A stretch of DNA of 64,000 bases from NCBI RefSeq assembly GCF_025403485.1, contig NZ_CP099966.1, positions 992,001 through 1,056,000 of the forward strand. The letters are read 5' to 3'. The DNA comes from Chryseobacterium paludis (lineage in GTDB: Bacteria; Bacteroidota; Bacteroidia; Flavobacteriales; Weeksellaceae). The translations under genes and the position numbers were made by a program. Below are positions 53,821 through 62,486 of this stretch, piece by piece (position 1 is the first letter of the stretch; the number at the start of each line of letters is the position of its first letter). Below the pieces are notes generated by a model. The model was given only the letters and a program-made list of their open reading frames with translations, did no database searches and was not told where the DNA came from.

Positions 53821-56800
53821 ATGAAGAAATTATTTATTTTTATTTCCTTTACCCTATGCTATATGCTATGGGGGCAATCACCCGGAGGTGTCAACGCGAA
53901 TTTAAGAATCTGGCTCAAAGCCAATGATGGGTTTTCATCAAACTCATGGAAGGACCATTCAGGTTCCGGTAATAACTTTACTCAAAGCAACAGCACCAGA
54001 AGGCCTTTTCTTATATTGCCTTCACCAAAACATAATTTTAATCCTTCTGCTGATTTTGGAGCCTCAAGTGCTACTGATGCTAGGTTTATGGTGGTGCCTA
54101 ATGGCGGACCATACACGAATAAATCAGCAAACACTGTTCTAATGATGGTTAGTGCAAAGGACTTAGTGGGGTTTCATGATTATATTGGTTTTGGAGGAAC
54201 TACTACAGGTTCGAGTTTATCACAAGCTAACCTTCCTGTAATCACTAATAATAACAATAATAATACCTCTGCATTGCTTTATCCTACAGCAGCAAGTACT
54301 GTTGGAAGAACATTAAATAAAAACCATTTAATTGATTTTTCTTACAGTGAAGGCGGTTCTGTGAGATCAGGTCTTGATGGGATAAATAGTTCAGGACCCA
54401 TTATCAGGGCTGCTTCTAATAGACTGACTGGTGGGGCAATTCTAGGCTCACAGAGAGAAGTTGCAGCAGCTGATATTTCAGAAGTGATTGGTTTTCAAAG
54501 AGATATTACGCTGGGGGAAAGAAACAGAGTTCGTTCTTATTTGGCTGTTAAATATGGGGTTACATTAGCTCAGCCTCAAAATTATATAGCCTCTGACGGA
54601 ACAACTATTTCCTGGAATTCCAATAGGAATTCTAGCTTTAACAGCAATATTTTTGGACTGGCCAAAGATGATAAGACAGCATTAGATCAGAGAGTATCTA
54701 ACAGCATCAACAGTGGAACGATACTTACTGTTGCTACTGTTAATGATTTTACTTCAGCTAATTCTTCAGGAAGCAGAACGTCTTTTACTGCAAATAATAC
54801 TTTTTTGATGTTTGGAGATAATAACAATACCTCTAGAAATGTTACGGATGTTCCAGCAGTTATAAATCCAAATGGAGAAAGAAAAAGAATCCAGAGAGTA
54901 TGGCAGGTAGAAAAAACAAATAATAGTGGCTCTGTATGGCTTCAAGCCGACTTATCAGCATATTCGATTAACACGAATATTTTTATGATGGTGGCTGATG
55001 ATGCAAGTTTTCAAAACAATTTAGTAATAGTTCCCGGTGTAATAAATGCCGGTGGTAAGGTCGTATTTAATCATATTTTTTCTAAAAACAGCTACATTAC
55101 TTTCGGAGGGGAGATTACAGAAGGTAACTGTGTACAATGTACAGGAGGAAAAACATATAGATTCAGAACAGGTTATGCATGGTTACAAGCAGGGCAGTCA
55201 GGTAGAACTTCGAATGAAATCTCTAATATTTTATTAGGAAATACCACAGAGGGAGGGCTTAGAGTTGTTAAAATGGTTTCCGATTATACAGAAAACCCTT
55301 CAATGGAATATGCACCAAGAGCTTATCCTAGAATGTATCGGGGAACCTGGGTGATTACTAGAAGGTATGATAATACTAAGGCTGTTGCAAGACATTTTGT
55401 GGAGTTTAATCAATCTGTAAAGGCAAGATTTCAAATTTCCAATATTAATACCTATCTGAGAAATGGAAATCTATTTACTGTAAAAGGATATTGCGATGGA
55501 AAGGTAGTATATCCTAAAGTTACTTATGCATACCCTGTAAATGATACAAGAACGACTTTTTCTATAGATGGAAATTTGCTGACTGGAATAAGACCATTTA
55601 GAGGTTTCACTTATTTATATTCTACTGCGAATATTGTATTTGATCGTCCTGTACAGAAAATAGAAATTGAATGTAAAGTAAATCGGGTTAACGCAAGAAA
55701 AACTTTGCGATCATTAACTTGGGGCGATATGGCATTGGAATGTGCTGCCAATCCAGAACCAACAGCTGATCATATGAATATCTACCAGTCATTTACAACC
55801 AATCCTGTCTATTCTTGTAATGAAACAACTATGATTATGAGAATTATAAATAACAATTCGGCTAATAGAAAGATTAGTATCAGCAATAATCTTCCTGAAG
55901 GTTTAGCGTATGTACCCGACAGCTATAATGATGTAGAATTATCAGGTAATCCGCAACCAACATATGCCGGGAAACTTTTTTCATTAAATAATTTAGTGGT
56001 TCCACCTGGAACTCACACTATTTATGTGGACGTGAAACCTACAAATAATACGGGGACTACTTATCAGACACAAGCCGATTTCACTGTGCTTAATACGGGA
56101 AATAATTACAAAAGTGATGGAGACGCTTCAGTTCCCGGCTTTCAGACTTCTCCTTTAGAAGTATTAAAAGGCCAAGAAGTAGATGTCTCAAAATATAAAT
56201 TAACAAAATCTGTTAATGTATCTTGTGGTGTAAATAACCAAAAAGTAACATATAGATTAACAATTGAGAATAATTCTGGAGCACCGGTAACAGGAGCAAA
56301 TTTAGAAGAAAACCTTGAGGGTGGTCAGACAATAGAAAGCTATATTCTCAACGGAATTACTGGAACACCAGCTGTAAATCCAGTAGGAGCAACTATATTT
56401 CATTTAAATGATGTTACCATACCGGTAGGTATAAGTACAATTGATATGGTGGTAAATCTACAAGACTCTTATGATAACAATAATACCTCAGGTATTGTTA
56501 GTCAGTTTATTATAGAAATAGATCCTGATAATCCTTGTAGTAGTAGTTCTACAGCATATTCCAATGCTTTGCTTCTTCCTCTTTGTAATGGGATATGTAC
56601 TAAAGATCCAGCATCGGGAACCCCTAATAGTATAACAAGAATGGGTATTAGCGGGCATACTAATCTGCAGCAAAACTGGCCAGCTAATGTTCCTAATGGA
56701 TTTTTAGCATTAGAATCAAAGAACAAAGGATTTGTAATTACCAGAACTACTTCTGATAAAATAGTTAGTCCTGTAGAGGGGATGTTGATTTTTGATACTA

Positions 56801-56868
56801 CCGATAAGTGTTATAAACTTTATAACGGTACTACATGGAATTGTATATCAAGATCTTGTAACGATTAA
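53821..56868 (+). CDS. large adhesin-like surface protein with DUF11-type repeats
   Basis: This 1015-residue protein has a signal peptide (LCYMLWGQ, about residue 20). A LamG/DUF8202-like domain follows at about 25-300 (NLRIWLKANDGFSSNSWKDH, VIGFQRDITLGERNRVRSYL). A Cys-containing unknown domain lies at about 430-640. Two DUF11/Ig-like domains follow (about 655-765 and 785-890), then a C-terminal module with ILIF-type motif GMLIFDTTDKCYKLYNGTTW. There is a short poly-Asn run near residue 142. It lacks a recognisable type IX C-terminal sorting domain, so its route out of the periplasm is unclear. It is probably an adhesin or surface glycan-binding protein. Confidence 0.82.
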   Translation: MKKLFIFISFTLCYMLWGQSPGGVNANLRIWLKANDGFSSNSWKDHSGSGNNFTQSNSTRRPFLILPSPKHNFNPSADFGASSATDARFMVVPNGGPYTNKSANTVLMMVSAKDLVGFHDYIGFGGTTTGSSLSQANLPVITNNNNNNTSALLYPTAASTVGRTLNKNHLIDFSYSEGGSVRSGLDGINSSGPIIRAASNRLTGGAILGSQREVAAADISEVIGFQRDITLGERNRVRSYLAVKYGVTLAQPQNYIASDGTTISWNSNRNSSFNSNIFGLAKDDKTALDQRVSNSINSGTILTVATVNDFTSANSSGSRTSFTANNTFLMFGDNNNTSRNVTDVPAVINPNGERKRIQRVWQVEKTNNSGSVWLQADLSAYSINTNIFMMVADDASFQNNLVIVPGVINAGGKVVFNHIFSKNSYITFGGEITEGNCVQCTGGKTYRFRTGYAWLQAGQSGRTSNEISNILLGNTTEGGLRVVKMVSDYTENPSMEYAPRAYPRMYRGTWVITRRYDNTKAVARHFVEFNQSVKARFQISNINTYLRNGNLFTVKGYCDGKVVYPKVTYAYPVNDTRTTFSIDGNLLTGIRPFRGFTYLYSTANIVFDRPVQKIEIECKVNRVNARKTLRSLTWGDMALECAANPEPTADHMNIYQSFTTNPVYSCNETTMIMRIINNNSANRKISISNNLPEGLAYVPDSYNDVELSGNPQPTYAGKLFSLNNLVVPPGTHTIYVDVKPTNNTGTTYQTQADFTVLNTGNNYKSDGDASVPGFQTSPLEVLKGQEVDVSKYKLTKSVNVSCGVNNQKVTYRLTIENNSGAPVTGANLEENLEGGQTIESYILNGITGTPAVNPVGATIFHLNDVTIPVGISTIDMVVNLQDSYDNNNTSGIVSQFIIEIDPDNPCSSSSTAYSNALLLPLCNGICTKDPASGTPNSITRMGISGHTNLQQNWPANVPNGFLALESKNKGFVITRTTSDKIVSPVEGMLIFDTTDKCYKLYNGTTWNCISRSCND

Positions 56869-56932
56869 TAATTTTAAAGCCATTAATTCCATAAATCGTT
56901 GAATAAAATGGATGGCATAAACAAAAAACAAA

Positions 56933-57442
56933 ATGAAAAAAATAAATAGAATTATAACGATAGTAGGGTTGTTGTTTATTGGATCAATGCATGCACAGAT
57001 AGCAATAAATAAGGAGAAAGTGGATGGGGATGGTCTTCTTGATTTTGCAGCGAATACTACAAATGGTATTTTGTTGCCAATTGTAGAAATACTTCCTGAC
57101 GATGCTGTAGGGGGTACTATCTTAATGGATAAAAATGATAAAATTCTAAAAATGAATACAGGTGCTGCGTGGGTTCAATTAAGTGATCCGGGATCTATTA
57201 CTGGTGTTGTTTTTAATACTAATAATGAATTATCGGGAAAAAACAGAATAATCATGGGATCTCATACTTCCAATGCGCCTGGAGTATTGGTGTTGGAATC
57301 CCTCGACAAAGCATTGATACTGCCGAAAGTGGCAACACCCCATATCAATGTGAAAAGTCCATTTCCCGGAATGATATGTTATGATACTACTAGTAAAACT
57401 TTAGCCGTATTTGACGGCCTGAAATGGAGCTATTGGAAGTAA
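56933..57442 (+). CDS. small secreted protein sharing a C-terminal motif with the surface protein
   Basis: This 169-residue protein has a signal peptide (SMHAQ, about residue 21) and a C-terminal segment, FPGMICYDTTSKTLAVFDGL...W. That repeats the pattern GM(L/I)xxDTT(D/S)Kx.....(N/D)G..W seen at the end of the large surface protein upstream. It starts 64 bases after that gene's stop on the same strand. No other domain is recognised. The paired C-terminal motif suggests a shared partner or sorting role, by inference. Confidence 0.75.
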   Translation: MKKINRIITIVGLLFIGSMHAQIAINKEKVDGDGLLDFAANTTNGILLPIVEILPDDAVGGTILMDKNDKILKMNTGAAWVQLSDPGSITGVVFNTNNELSGKNRIIMGSHTSNAPGVLVLESLDKALILPKVATPHINVKSPFPGMICYDTTSKTLAVFDGLKWSYWK

Positions 57443-57463
57443 TATGATGATCAAATAATATTT

Positions 57464-57545
57464 GGCGGTCTAAATGCTGATTATGATAGGACGGTTATGC
57501 CCCGATTCTATATGATAATCCAGCTTTAGCCGCCTTTATATTTTA
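57464..57545 (+). terminator. long structured hairpin, probable terminator
   Basis: A stem formed by GGCGGTCTAAATGCTG (57464 onwards) with CAGCTTTAGCCGCC (ending 57534) has a bulge, encloses about 40 bases that can partly pair again, and is followed by a T-rich tail. It may simply end the small secreted protein gene, but it is larger than ordinary terminators here. Confidence 0.6.
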
Positions 57546-57559
57546 AATAGTTTTATTTT

Positions 57560-57573
57560 TTGAACTAGTTCAA
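57560..57573. promoter_or_regulatory. Fnr-like palindrome TTGAACTAGTTCAA
   Basis: A perfect 14-base palindrome with the Crp/Fnr half-site pattern TTGA(N6)TCAA. It lies just upstream of a promoter-like TAACTTTG box (57596-57603), before the isochorismatase gene and the Crp/Fnr gene that follows it. The adjacent Crp/Fnr-type regulator is the obvious binder. Confidence 0.6.
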
Positions 57574-57595
57574 ATGTCAGGAAATAGGATGGGAA

Positions 57596-57603
57596 TAACT
57601 TTG
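57596..57603 (+). promoter_or_regulatory. -7 box of the isochorismatase-family gene
   Basis: TAACTTTG matches TAnnTTTG. ATG follows 29 bases later at 57633. The -33 element is weak (AATG 57573-57576, spacer 19). Confidence 0.6.
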
Positions 57604-57632
57604 CTTTATTAAATTTTAAAATTAGAATTATT

Positions 57633-58190
57633 ATGAAAGAAGCATTTTTGATCATCGATATTCAAAATGATTATTTTCCAGATGGTAAACACATTTTGTC
57701 AGGTTCCGAACAGGCAGGGAGAAATGCATGTAAAGTATTGGAGTATGTCCGCAGTAAAAAAATTGAAATTATTCATATTCAACATCTGTCTGTGAATGAA
57801 GGTGCTGATTTCTTTTTACCGGATACCTATGGAGCCGAAATAAATGCCTTTGTGCAACCAGTAGAAGGAGAAAGAATCATTATTAAGAATTATCCCAACA
57901 GTTTCAGAAATACGGATCTTTTAGCACACCTTCAGAAAAAAGGGATTAAAAATTTAATTATATGCGGAATGATGACGGATGTTTGTGTAGATGCTACATT
58001 AAGAGCTGCGATGGATCTTGGCTTTAAAACAACGGTTATTGGTGATGCCTGTACAACTGAAAATCGTGAGTTGTATGGTGAAGCAATAAATGCAAAAGAG
58101 ATACACTCATCTTATCTTGCTGGATTTACAGCTTTAGGTAACTTGTATGCAAATGTAATGTCCACAGAAGAATTTCTTAAAGAAAGGTAA
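57633..58190 (+). CDS. isochorismatase-family cysteine hydrolase
   Basis: This 185-residue cytosolic protein has the catalytic Asp in ILIIDIQNDYF-type (here LIIDIQNDYFPDG) near residue 9, the Lys region IIKNYPNSF near 90, and the nucleophile Cys in ICGMMTDVCVDATLRAAMD near residue 116. This is the cysteine-hydrolase fold of isochorismatase/nicotinamidase/N-carbamoylsarcosine amidase; the substrate is not clear. It is followed by a Crp/Fnr regulator and terminated by a strong hairpin, so the two genes are likely separate units sharing a control site. Confidence 0.9.
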   Translation: MKEAFLIIDIQNDYFPDGKHILSGSEQAGRNACKVLEYVRSKKIEIIHIQHLSVNEGADFFLPDTYGAEINAFVQPVEGERIIIKNYPNSFRNTDLLAHLQKKGIKNLIICGMMTDVCVDATLRAAMDLGFKTTVIGDACTTENRELYGEAINAKEIHSSYLAGFTALGNLYANVMSTEEFLKER

Positions 58191-58213
58191 ATATCTAAAA
58201 TTTCAGTAGAATT

Positions 58214-58250
58214 ATAAAGATACCATCATTGTTGGTATCTTTATATTTTA
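58214..58250 (+). terminator. terminator of the isochorismatase-family gene
   Basis: Stem ATAAAGATACCA (58214-58225) with TGGTATCTTTAT (58233-58244), 7-base loop and T-rich tail ATTTTA. It lies 24 bases after the stop and 19 bases before the Crp/Fnr gene. Confidence 0.8.
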
Positions 58251-58268
58251 TAAATTTTTTAAAACTTT

Positions 58269-58850
58269 ATGCTTGATCTACTACATAAAAACATAAACCA
58301 GCACATCCTGTTTTCAGATGAAGAGTTTAAAAAATTCTCTGAACCTTTTAAACTTAAAGCGTTTAAAAAGAAAGAAGTAGTTCTTAAGGAAGGAGATTAT
58401 TGTCTTTTTGAAGGGTTTGTGACAGAGGGCTGTTTTAAGGTCTGTTTTTTAAATGAAAATGGTGCCGAGCAGACTTTGTATTTTGCAGTCAAAGGATGGT
58501 GGATCACAGATCTGGACAGCCTCATTAATCACGTTCCGAGTACACTGAATATTGAAGCTCTGGAAGACAGTAAAGTATTAATGATTTCAAAAAAAGAAAA
58601 GCTTCATCTGTATGAAACCATGCCAGTAGTTGAAAAGCTCTTCCGAATTATGAATCAACAATCTTCAATTGCGCTACAAAGAAGGATACTTTCATTATTA
58701 AATAAGACAGCTGATAAACGTTATATTGAATTTCTGGAAAAATATCCTGAACTGGAACAAAGGATAACACAACAGCAAGTGGCCTCTTACCTGGGTATTT
58801 CTCATGAATTTTTAAGTAAAATAAGAAAGAAAACAATGCTTGGTAAATAG
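58269..58850 (+). CDS. Crp/Fnr family regulator
   Basis: This 193-residue protein has an N-terminal cyclic-nucleotide-like beta-barrel (about 15-115: KEVVLKEGDYCLFEGFVTEG and GAEQTLYFAVKGWW) and a C-terminal winged HTH (about 145-190: ITQQQVASYLGISHEFLSKI). It lacks the N-terminal cysteines of Fnr, so it is not an iron-sulphur oxygen sensor. The ligand is unknown. The adjacent palindrome TTGAACTAGTTCAA is a plausible binding site. It lies 78 bases after the isochorismatase-family gene on the same strand. Confidence 0.9.
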   Translation: MLDLLHKNINQHILFSDEEFKKFSEPFKLKAFKKKEVVLKEGDYCLFEGFVTEGCFKVCFLNENGAEQTLYFAVKGWWITDLDSLINHVPSTLNIEALEDSKVLMISKKEKLHLYETMPVVEKLFRIMNQQSSIALQRRILSLLNKTADKRYIEFLEKYPELEQRITQQQVASYLGISHEFLSKIRKKTMLGK

Positions 58851-59018
58851 ATGTACTCAATAATATACATAGCTTTTTTTTATTCACAATCCCGGGGTTT
58901 TTAGTTTTAAATTTTCCTCAATGTTTTTCGGCTTATTAAGAATAATTCAAAATAACTAATATAGGCTTTAAAATGATAAAAAACATCTTTTTTTATCGAC
59001 CTTTTACTTAATCATGCT

Positions 59019-59026
59019 TATTTTTG
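59019..59026 (+). promoter_or_regulatory. -7 box of ccsBA
   Basis: TATTTTTG at 59019-59026 fits TAnnTTTG. The start codon lies 20 bases downstream. The -33 element is unclear. Confidence 0.5.
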
Positions 59027-59046
59027 CATGTCAAGTAAAATAAATC

Positions 59047-62000
59047 ATGAAGAAGATCCAAGATATTCTTATTTCAACCAGAACAATGGCTGTGTTGCTG
59101 CTGGTCTTTGCATTCTCTATGGCGTATGCAACGTTTCTCGAAAACGATTATGGAACCCCTACAGCGAAAGCATTAATTTATGAAGCAAAATGGTTTGAGC
59201 TGATTATGGTATTGCTGATCTTAAATTTCATTGGAAATATCGGGAGATATAGACTATGGAAGAGAGAGAAGTGGCCGGTTCTTATGTTTCACCTCGCATT
59301 TGTTTTTATTTTTATAGGTGGTGCCATTACAAGATATGTAAGTTTTGAAGGAACAATGCACATCAGAGAAGGCGAAACTTCAAACGAAATTGTAACGGAT
59401 AAGAATTTCTTCAAAATTCAGATCGAAGAAAAAGGAGATGTTCTGAACTATCAGGATATTCCTTATCTAATGTCTCCATTACATAAAGACTTTAGTGCAA
59501 CTTATGATTTCCATGGAAAAGAAGTTAAGATCTTTGCTAAAGAATATATTCAAAGAAAAAAAGACAGTCTGATTGCTGATCCGAATGGTGCAGAATACCT
59601 TCATTTGGTTTCAACAGGACAGACCGGAAGACAAAATATTTATATCAAACCGGGAGAGACAAAATCCATCAATGGAACTCTTGTTACTTTTAACAGAGCC
59701 ATTGAAGGTGCTGTAGAGTTTAAAAATGAAGGCGGGAAGTTATTCGTTAAAACTCCGGTTGATGCAACCTATATGACGATGGCAACTCAGGCTACCGGAA
59801 ATACTAAAAAAGATGAATTCCAACCTTTAGCATTAAGAAGTTTATACAGTATCAATGATTTAAAGTTGGTAGTACCTGAAGGACTTAGAAAAGGGAAGTT
59901 ATTGGCTATTGAAGGCGATAGAAAGAAGGATCAGGCTGTTCCTGATATGTTGAAAATTGAAATTCAGGGTCCTAAAACAAAACAGCTTGTTGAGTTGTCT
60001 GTAGAAAAAGGAAATCCAAATGCCTATAAGCAAATTACCATGGACGGGCTGAATATTATGGCTGGTTTTGGTCCTAAAGTATATAATACTCCTTTTGCAT
60101 TGAAACTGGATGATTTCGTAATGGAAACCTATCCTGGAAGTTCTTCACCAAGTGCTTACGAAAGCCATGTGAAAATTATTGATGGCGGAAAGCAGACACC
60201 TTATAAAATTTATATGAACCACGTTCTTAATCATGGCGGATATCGTTTTTTCCAGGCAAGTTTTGATCCGGATAGAATGGGGACTGTATTATCTGTAAAT
60301 CATGATTTTTGGGGAACTATGATTTCTTATTTGGGATACAATTTATTATTTCTTGGAATGTTTATTATTTTCTTCTGGAAAGGAACTCATTTCTGGAAGT
60401 TAAATAAAATGTTGAGAGATGTTAATAAGAAAAGAGCGGCAACAGTCGTATTATTGCTACTAAGTTTAGGGTTAAATGCTCAAAAAATTGAAACTCACGG
60501 AACCACTGATGGAAGCAGAGAACATATTCATGTAGAAGGCGATGGGCATTCTCATGCACAAGTTCCTGAAACGAACCAGCAAGAAATAGCTCCGCGACAA
60601 AATTCATTAGCTAGTCCATTAGGTAAAATGAGAATGATTTCTGCAGATGAAATTATTGCTAGAAATAAAATAAGTAAAGAACACGCAGATAAATTCGGAT
60701 ACCTTTTAGTTCAGAATTTTGAAGGAAGAATTGTTCCTATCAATACTGAAGCGCTGGATGTTTTAAGAAAACTATACAAAAAGGACGAATTCAAAGGAAC
60801 AGATGGAAAGTCTCTTACAGCCAATCAATGGTTTCTGTCTATCAATACTGATACCCCAAGCTGGACAATGGTTCCTATTATTAAAGTAGGTTCTAAAGGA
60901 GGAGACGAATTAAAGAATAAAACAAAGGCTGATGATGAAGGTTATACTTCATTAATGAATCTTTTCCCAGCGGATGCCAATGGTAATCTTACTTATATTC
61001 TGGAGCACGATTATAACATCGCTTTCCGTAAAAAACCTGCTGAACAGACTAATTATGATAAAGAGATTATTTCTGTAAATGAAAGAGTTCAGATTTTCAA
61101 CGAATTTTTTAGTGGGCAGTTTATGAGAATTGTTCCTGTGAAAAATGATCCGAATCACACTTGGCATTCTTGGTTGGATCAAAAATTTGAACCGGATATG
61201 GAATCTCAGGAGGTAATGGGACCTTATTTTGCAGAAGCTTTAACTGCTCAGAAATCAGGATACTGGAAAAAAGCTGATGCTGAACTGAAGAAGCTTTCAG
61301 ATTACCAGCAAAAGTGGGGGAAAAGTGTAGTTCCTTCAAAATCTAAAGTAGATCTTGAGGTGTTCATGAACAAAGTGAATATCAACTTTAAATTATTAAT
61401 TTTCTATACTTTAATTGGCGGATTGCTATTGTTATTAGGTTTTGTTGATTTATTCAAGCCTAACAAAGTATTAAGTAAAGTAATCAAAGCAATTATTGTT
61501 TTAGGTCTGATAGGATATATATTCCATTTCTTAGGTCTTGTGGCAAGATGGTATATTTCAGGTCATGCACCTTGGAGTAATGGATATGAGGCTATAATAT
61601 TTATCTCGTGGGTCGGTATTTCTGCAGGATTATTATTGTACAGAAATGCCAATGCACTAATTCCTGCTGCAGGATTTATGGTTGCAGTAATTATGATGGG
61701 ATTTGCACACGGAGGATCTGCTCTTGATCCACAAATTACACCTTTGGTACCTGTATTGAAGTCATATTGGCTAATTGTACACGTAGCGATCATTACTTCA
61801 AGTTACGGGTTCTTTGCCCTATCTATGATCATTGCAGTGATATCATTAGTATTCTATATTATTTCAAGTAAAAAGACCTATAAAATTCACCATGATACCA
61901 CTTTAAAAGAATTGGTAATTGTTTCTGAAATGTCTCTTACTATAGGTTTATTTGCTTTAACTGTAGGGAACTTCTTAGGGGGAATCTGGGCGAATGAGTC

Positions 62001-62313
62001 ATGGGGTAGATACTGGAGCTGGGATCCAAAAGAAACGTGGGCTTTCATCTCTATCATGGTGTATGCTTTTGTACTGCACATGAGATTGGTTCCTGGATTG
62101 AGAAGTAAATGGGCTTTCCATGTAGCTACGATGTTTGCTTTCTGCTCGATGGTAATGACCTATTTTGGAGTTAATTACTATTTAACAGGTCTTCACTCTT
62201 ACGCAGCAGGAGATCCGGTTCCGGTTCCGGCTTGGGTATATATCGGATTATCTGTTATGCTCTTATTATCCGCTGCTTCTTACTTTAAATTTAAAGCATT
62301 AAATAAAAAATAA
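59047..62313 (+). CDS. ccsBA: fused CcsB/CcsA cytochrome c biogenesis protein
   Basis: This 1088-residue fusion moves haem across the inner membrane and attaches it to cytochromes c (system II). The N-terminal half (about 1-460) is ResB/CcsB-like, with membrane helices and a periplasmic domain. A helix around residue 470 leads into a histidine-rich stretch (about 484-505, HGTTDGSREHIHVEGDGH) and a periplasmic domain. The C-terminal half (about 780-1088) is CcsA with its haem-binding signature WGRYWSWDPKETWAF near residue 985 and several helices. Fused CcsBA of about 1000-1100 residues is normal in Bacteroidota. It stands alone. Confidence 0.94.
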   Translation: MKKIQDILISTRTMAVLLLVFAFSMAYATFLENDYGTPTAKALIYEAKWFELIMVLLILNFIGNIGRYRLWKREKWPVLMFHLAFVFIFIGGAITRYVSFEGTMHIREGETSNEIVTDKNFFKIQIEEKGDVLNYQDIPYLMSPLHKDFSATYDFHGKEVKIFAKEYIQRKKDSLIADPNGAEYLHLVSTGQTGRQNIYIKPGETKSINGTLVTFNRAIEGAVEFKNEGGKLFVKTPVDATYMTMATQATGNTKKDEFQPLALRSLYSINDLKLVVPEGLRKGKLLAIEGDRKKDQAVPDMLKIEIQGPKTKQLVELSVEKGNPNAYKQITMDGLNIMAGFGPKVYNTPFALKLDDFVMETYPGSSSPSAYESHVKIIDGGKQTPYKIYMNHVLNHGGYRFFQASFDPDRMGTVLSVNHDFWGTMISYLGYNLLFLGMFIIFFWKGTHFWKLNKMLRDVNKKRAATVVLLLLSLGLNAQKIETHGTTDGSREHIHVEGDGHSHAQVPETNQQEIAPRQNSLASPLGKMRMISADEIIARNKISKEHADKFGYLLVQNFEGRIVPINTEALDVLRKLYKKDEFKGTDGKSLTANQWFLSINTDTPSWTMVPIIKVGSKGGDELKNKTKADDEGYTSLMNLFPADANGNLTYILEHDYNIAFRKKPAEQTNYDKEIISVNERVQIFNEFFSGQFMRIVPVKNDPNHTWHSWLDQKFEPDMESQEVMGPYFAEALTAQKSGYWKKADAELKKLSDYQQKWGKSVVPSKSKVDLEVFMNKVNINFKLLIFYTLIGGLLLLLGFVDLFKPNKVLSKVIKAIIVLGLIGYIFHFLGLVARWYISGHAPWSNGYEAIIFISWVGISAGLLLYRNANALIPAAGFMVAVIMMGFAHGGSALDPQITPLVPVLKSYWLIVHVAIITSSYGFFALSMIIAVISLVFYIISSKKTYKIHHDTTLKELVIVSEMSLTIGLFALTVGNFLGGIWANESWGRYWSWDPKETWAFISIMVYAFVLHMRLVPGLRSKWAFHVATMFAFCSMVMTYFGVNYYLTGLHSYAAGDPVPVPAWVYIGLSVMLLLSAASYFKFKALNKK

Positions 62314-62332
62314 GGTTTGCAATTAAAATAAC

Positions 62333-62365
62333 AAAATCCCGGAAATATATTTTCCGGGATTTTTT
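62333..62365 (+). terminator. terminator of ccsBA
   Basis: Stem AAAATCCCGGAAA (62333-62345) with TTTCCGGGATTTT (62351-62363), a short loop and T run. Confidence 0.88.
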
Positions 62366-62447
62366 GTTGTGATCTGCAAAGGAATTTTTCTAATGGTTTA
62401 AAAACTTGAAACTTATCTGTTATATTTTAAAACTAATTTATATCTTT

Positions 62448-62468
62448 ATGATATCAAAATAATATCAT
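62448..62468. promoter_or_regulatory. inverted repeat before the SPFH-Arc pair
   Basis: ATGATAT at 62448-62454 and ATATCAT at 62462-62468 with a 7-base spacer. It lies 18 bases upstream of the SPFH start and overlaps the only promoter-like box (TATCTTTA at 62443-62450). A dimeric ribbon-helix-helix protein, such as the second gene of this pair, could bind here. Confidence 0.5.
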
Positions 62469-62486
62469 TTTAAAATTTATATTTAT

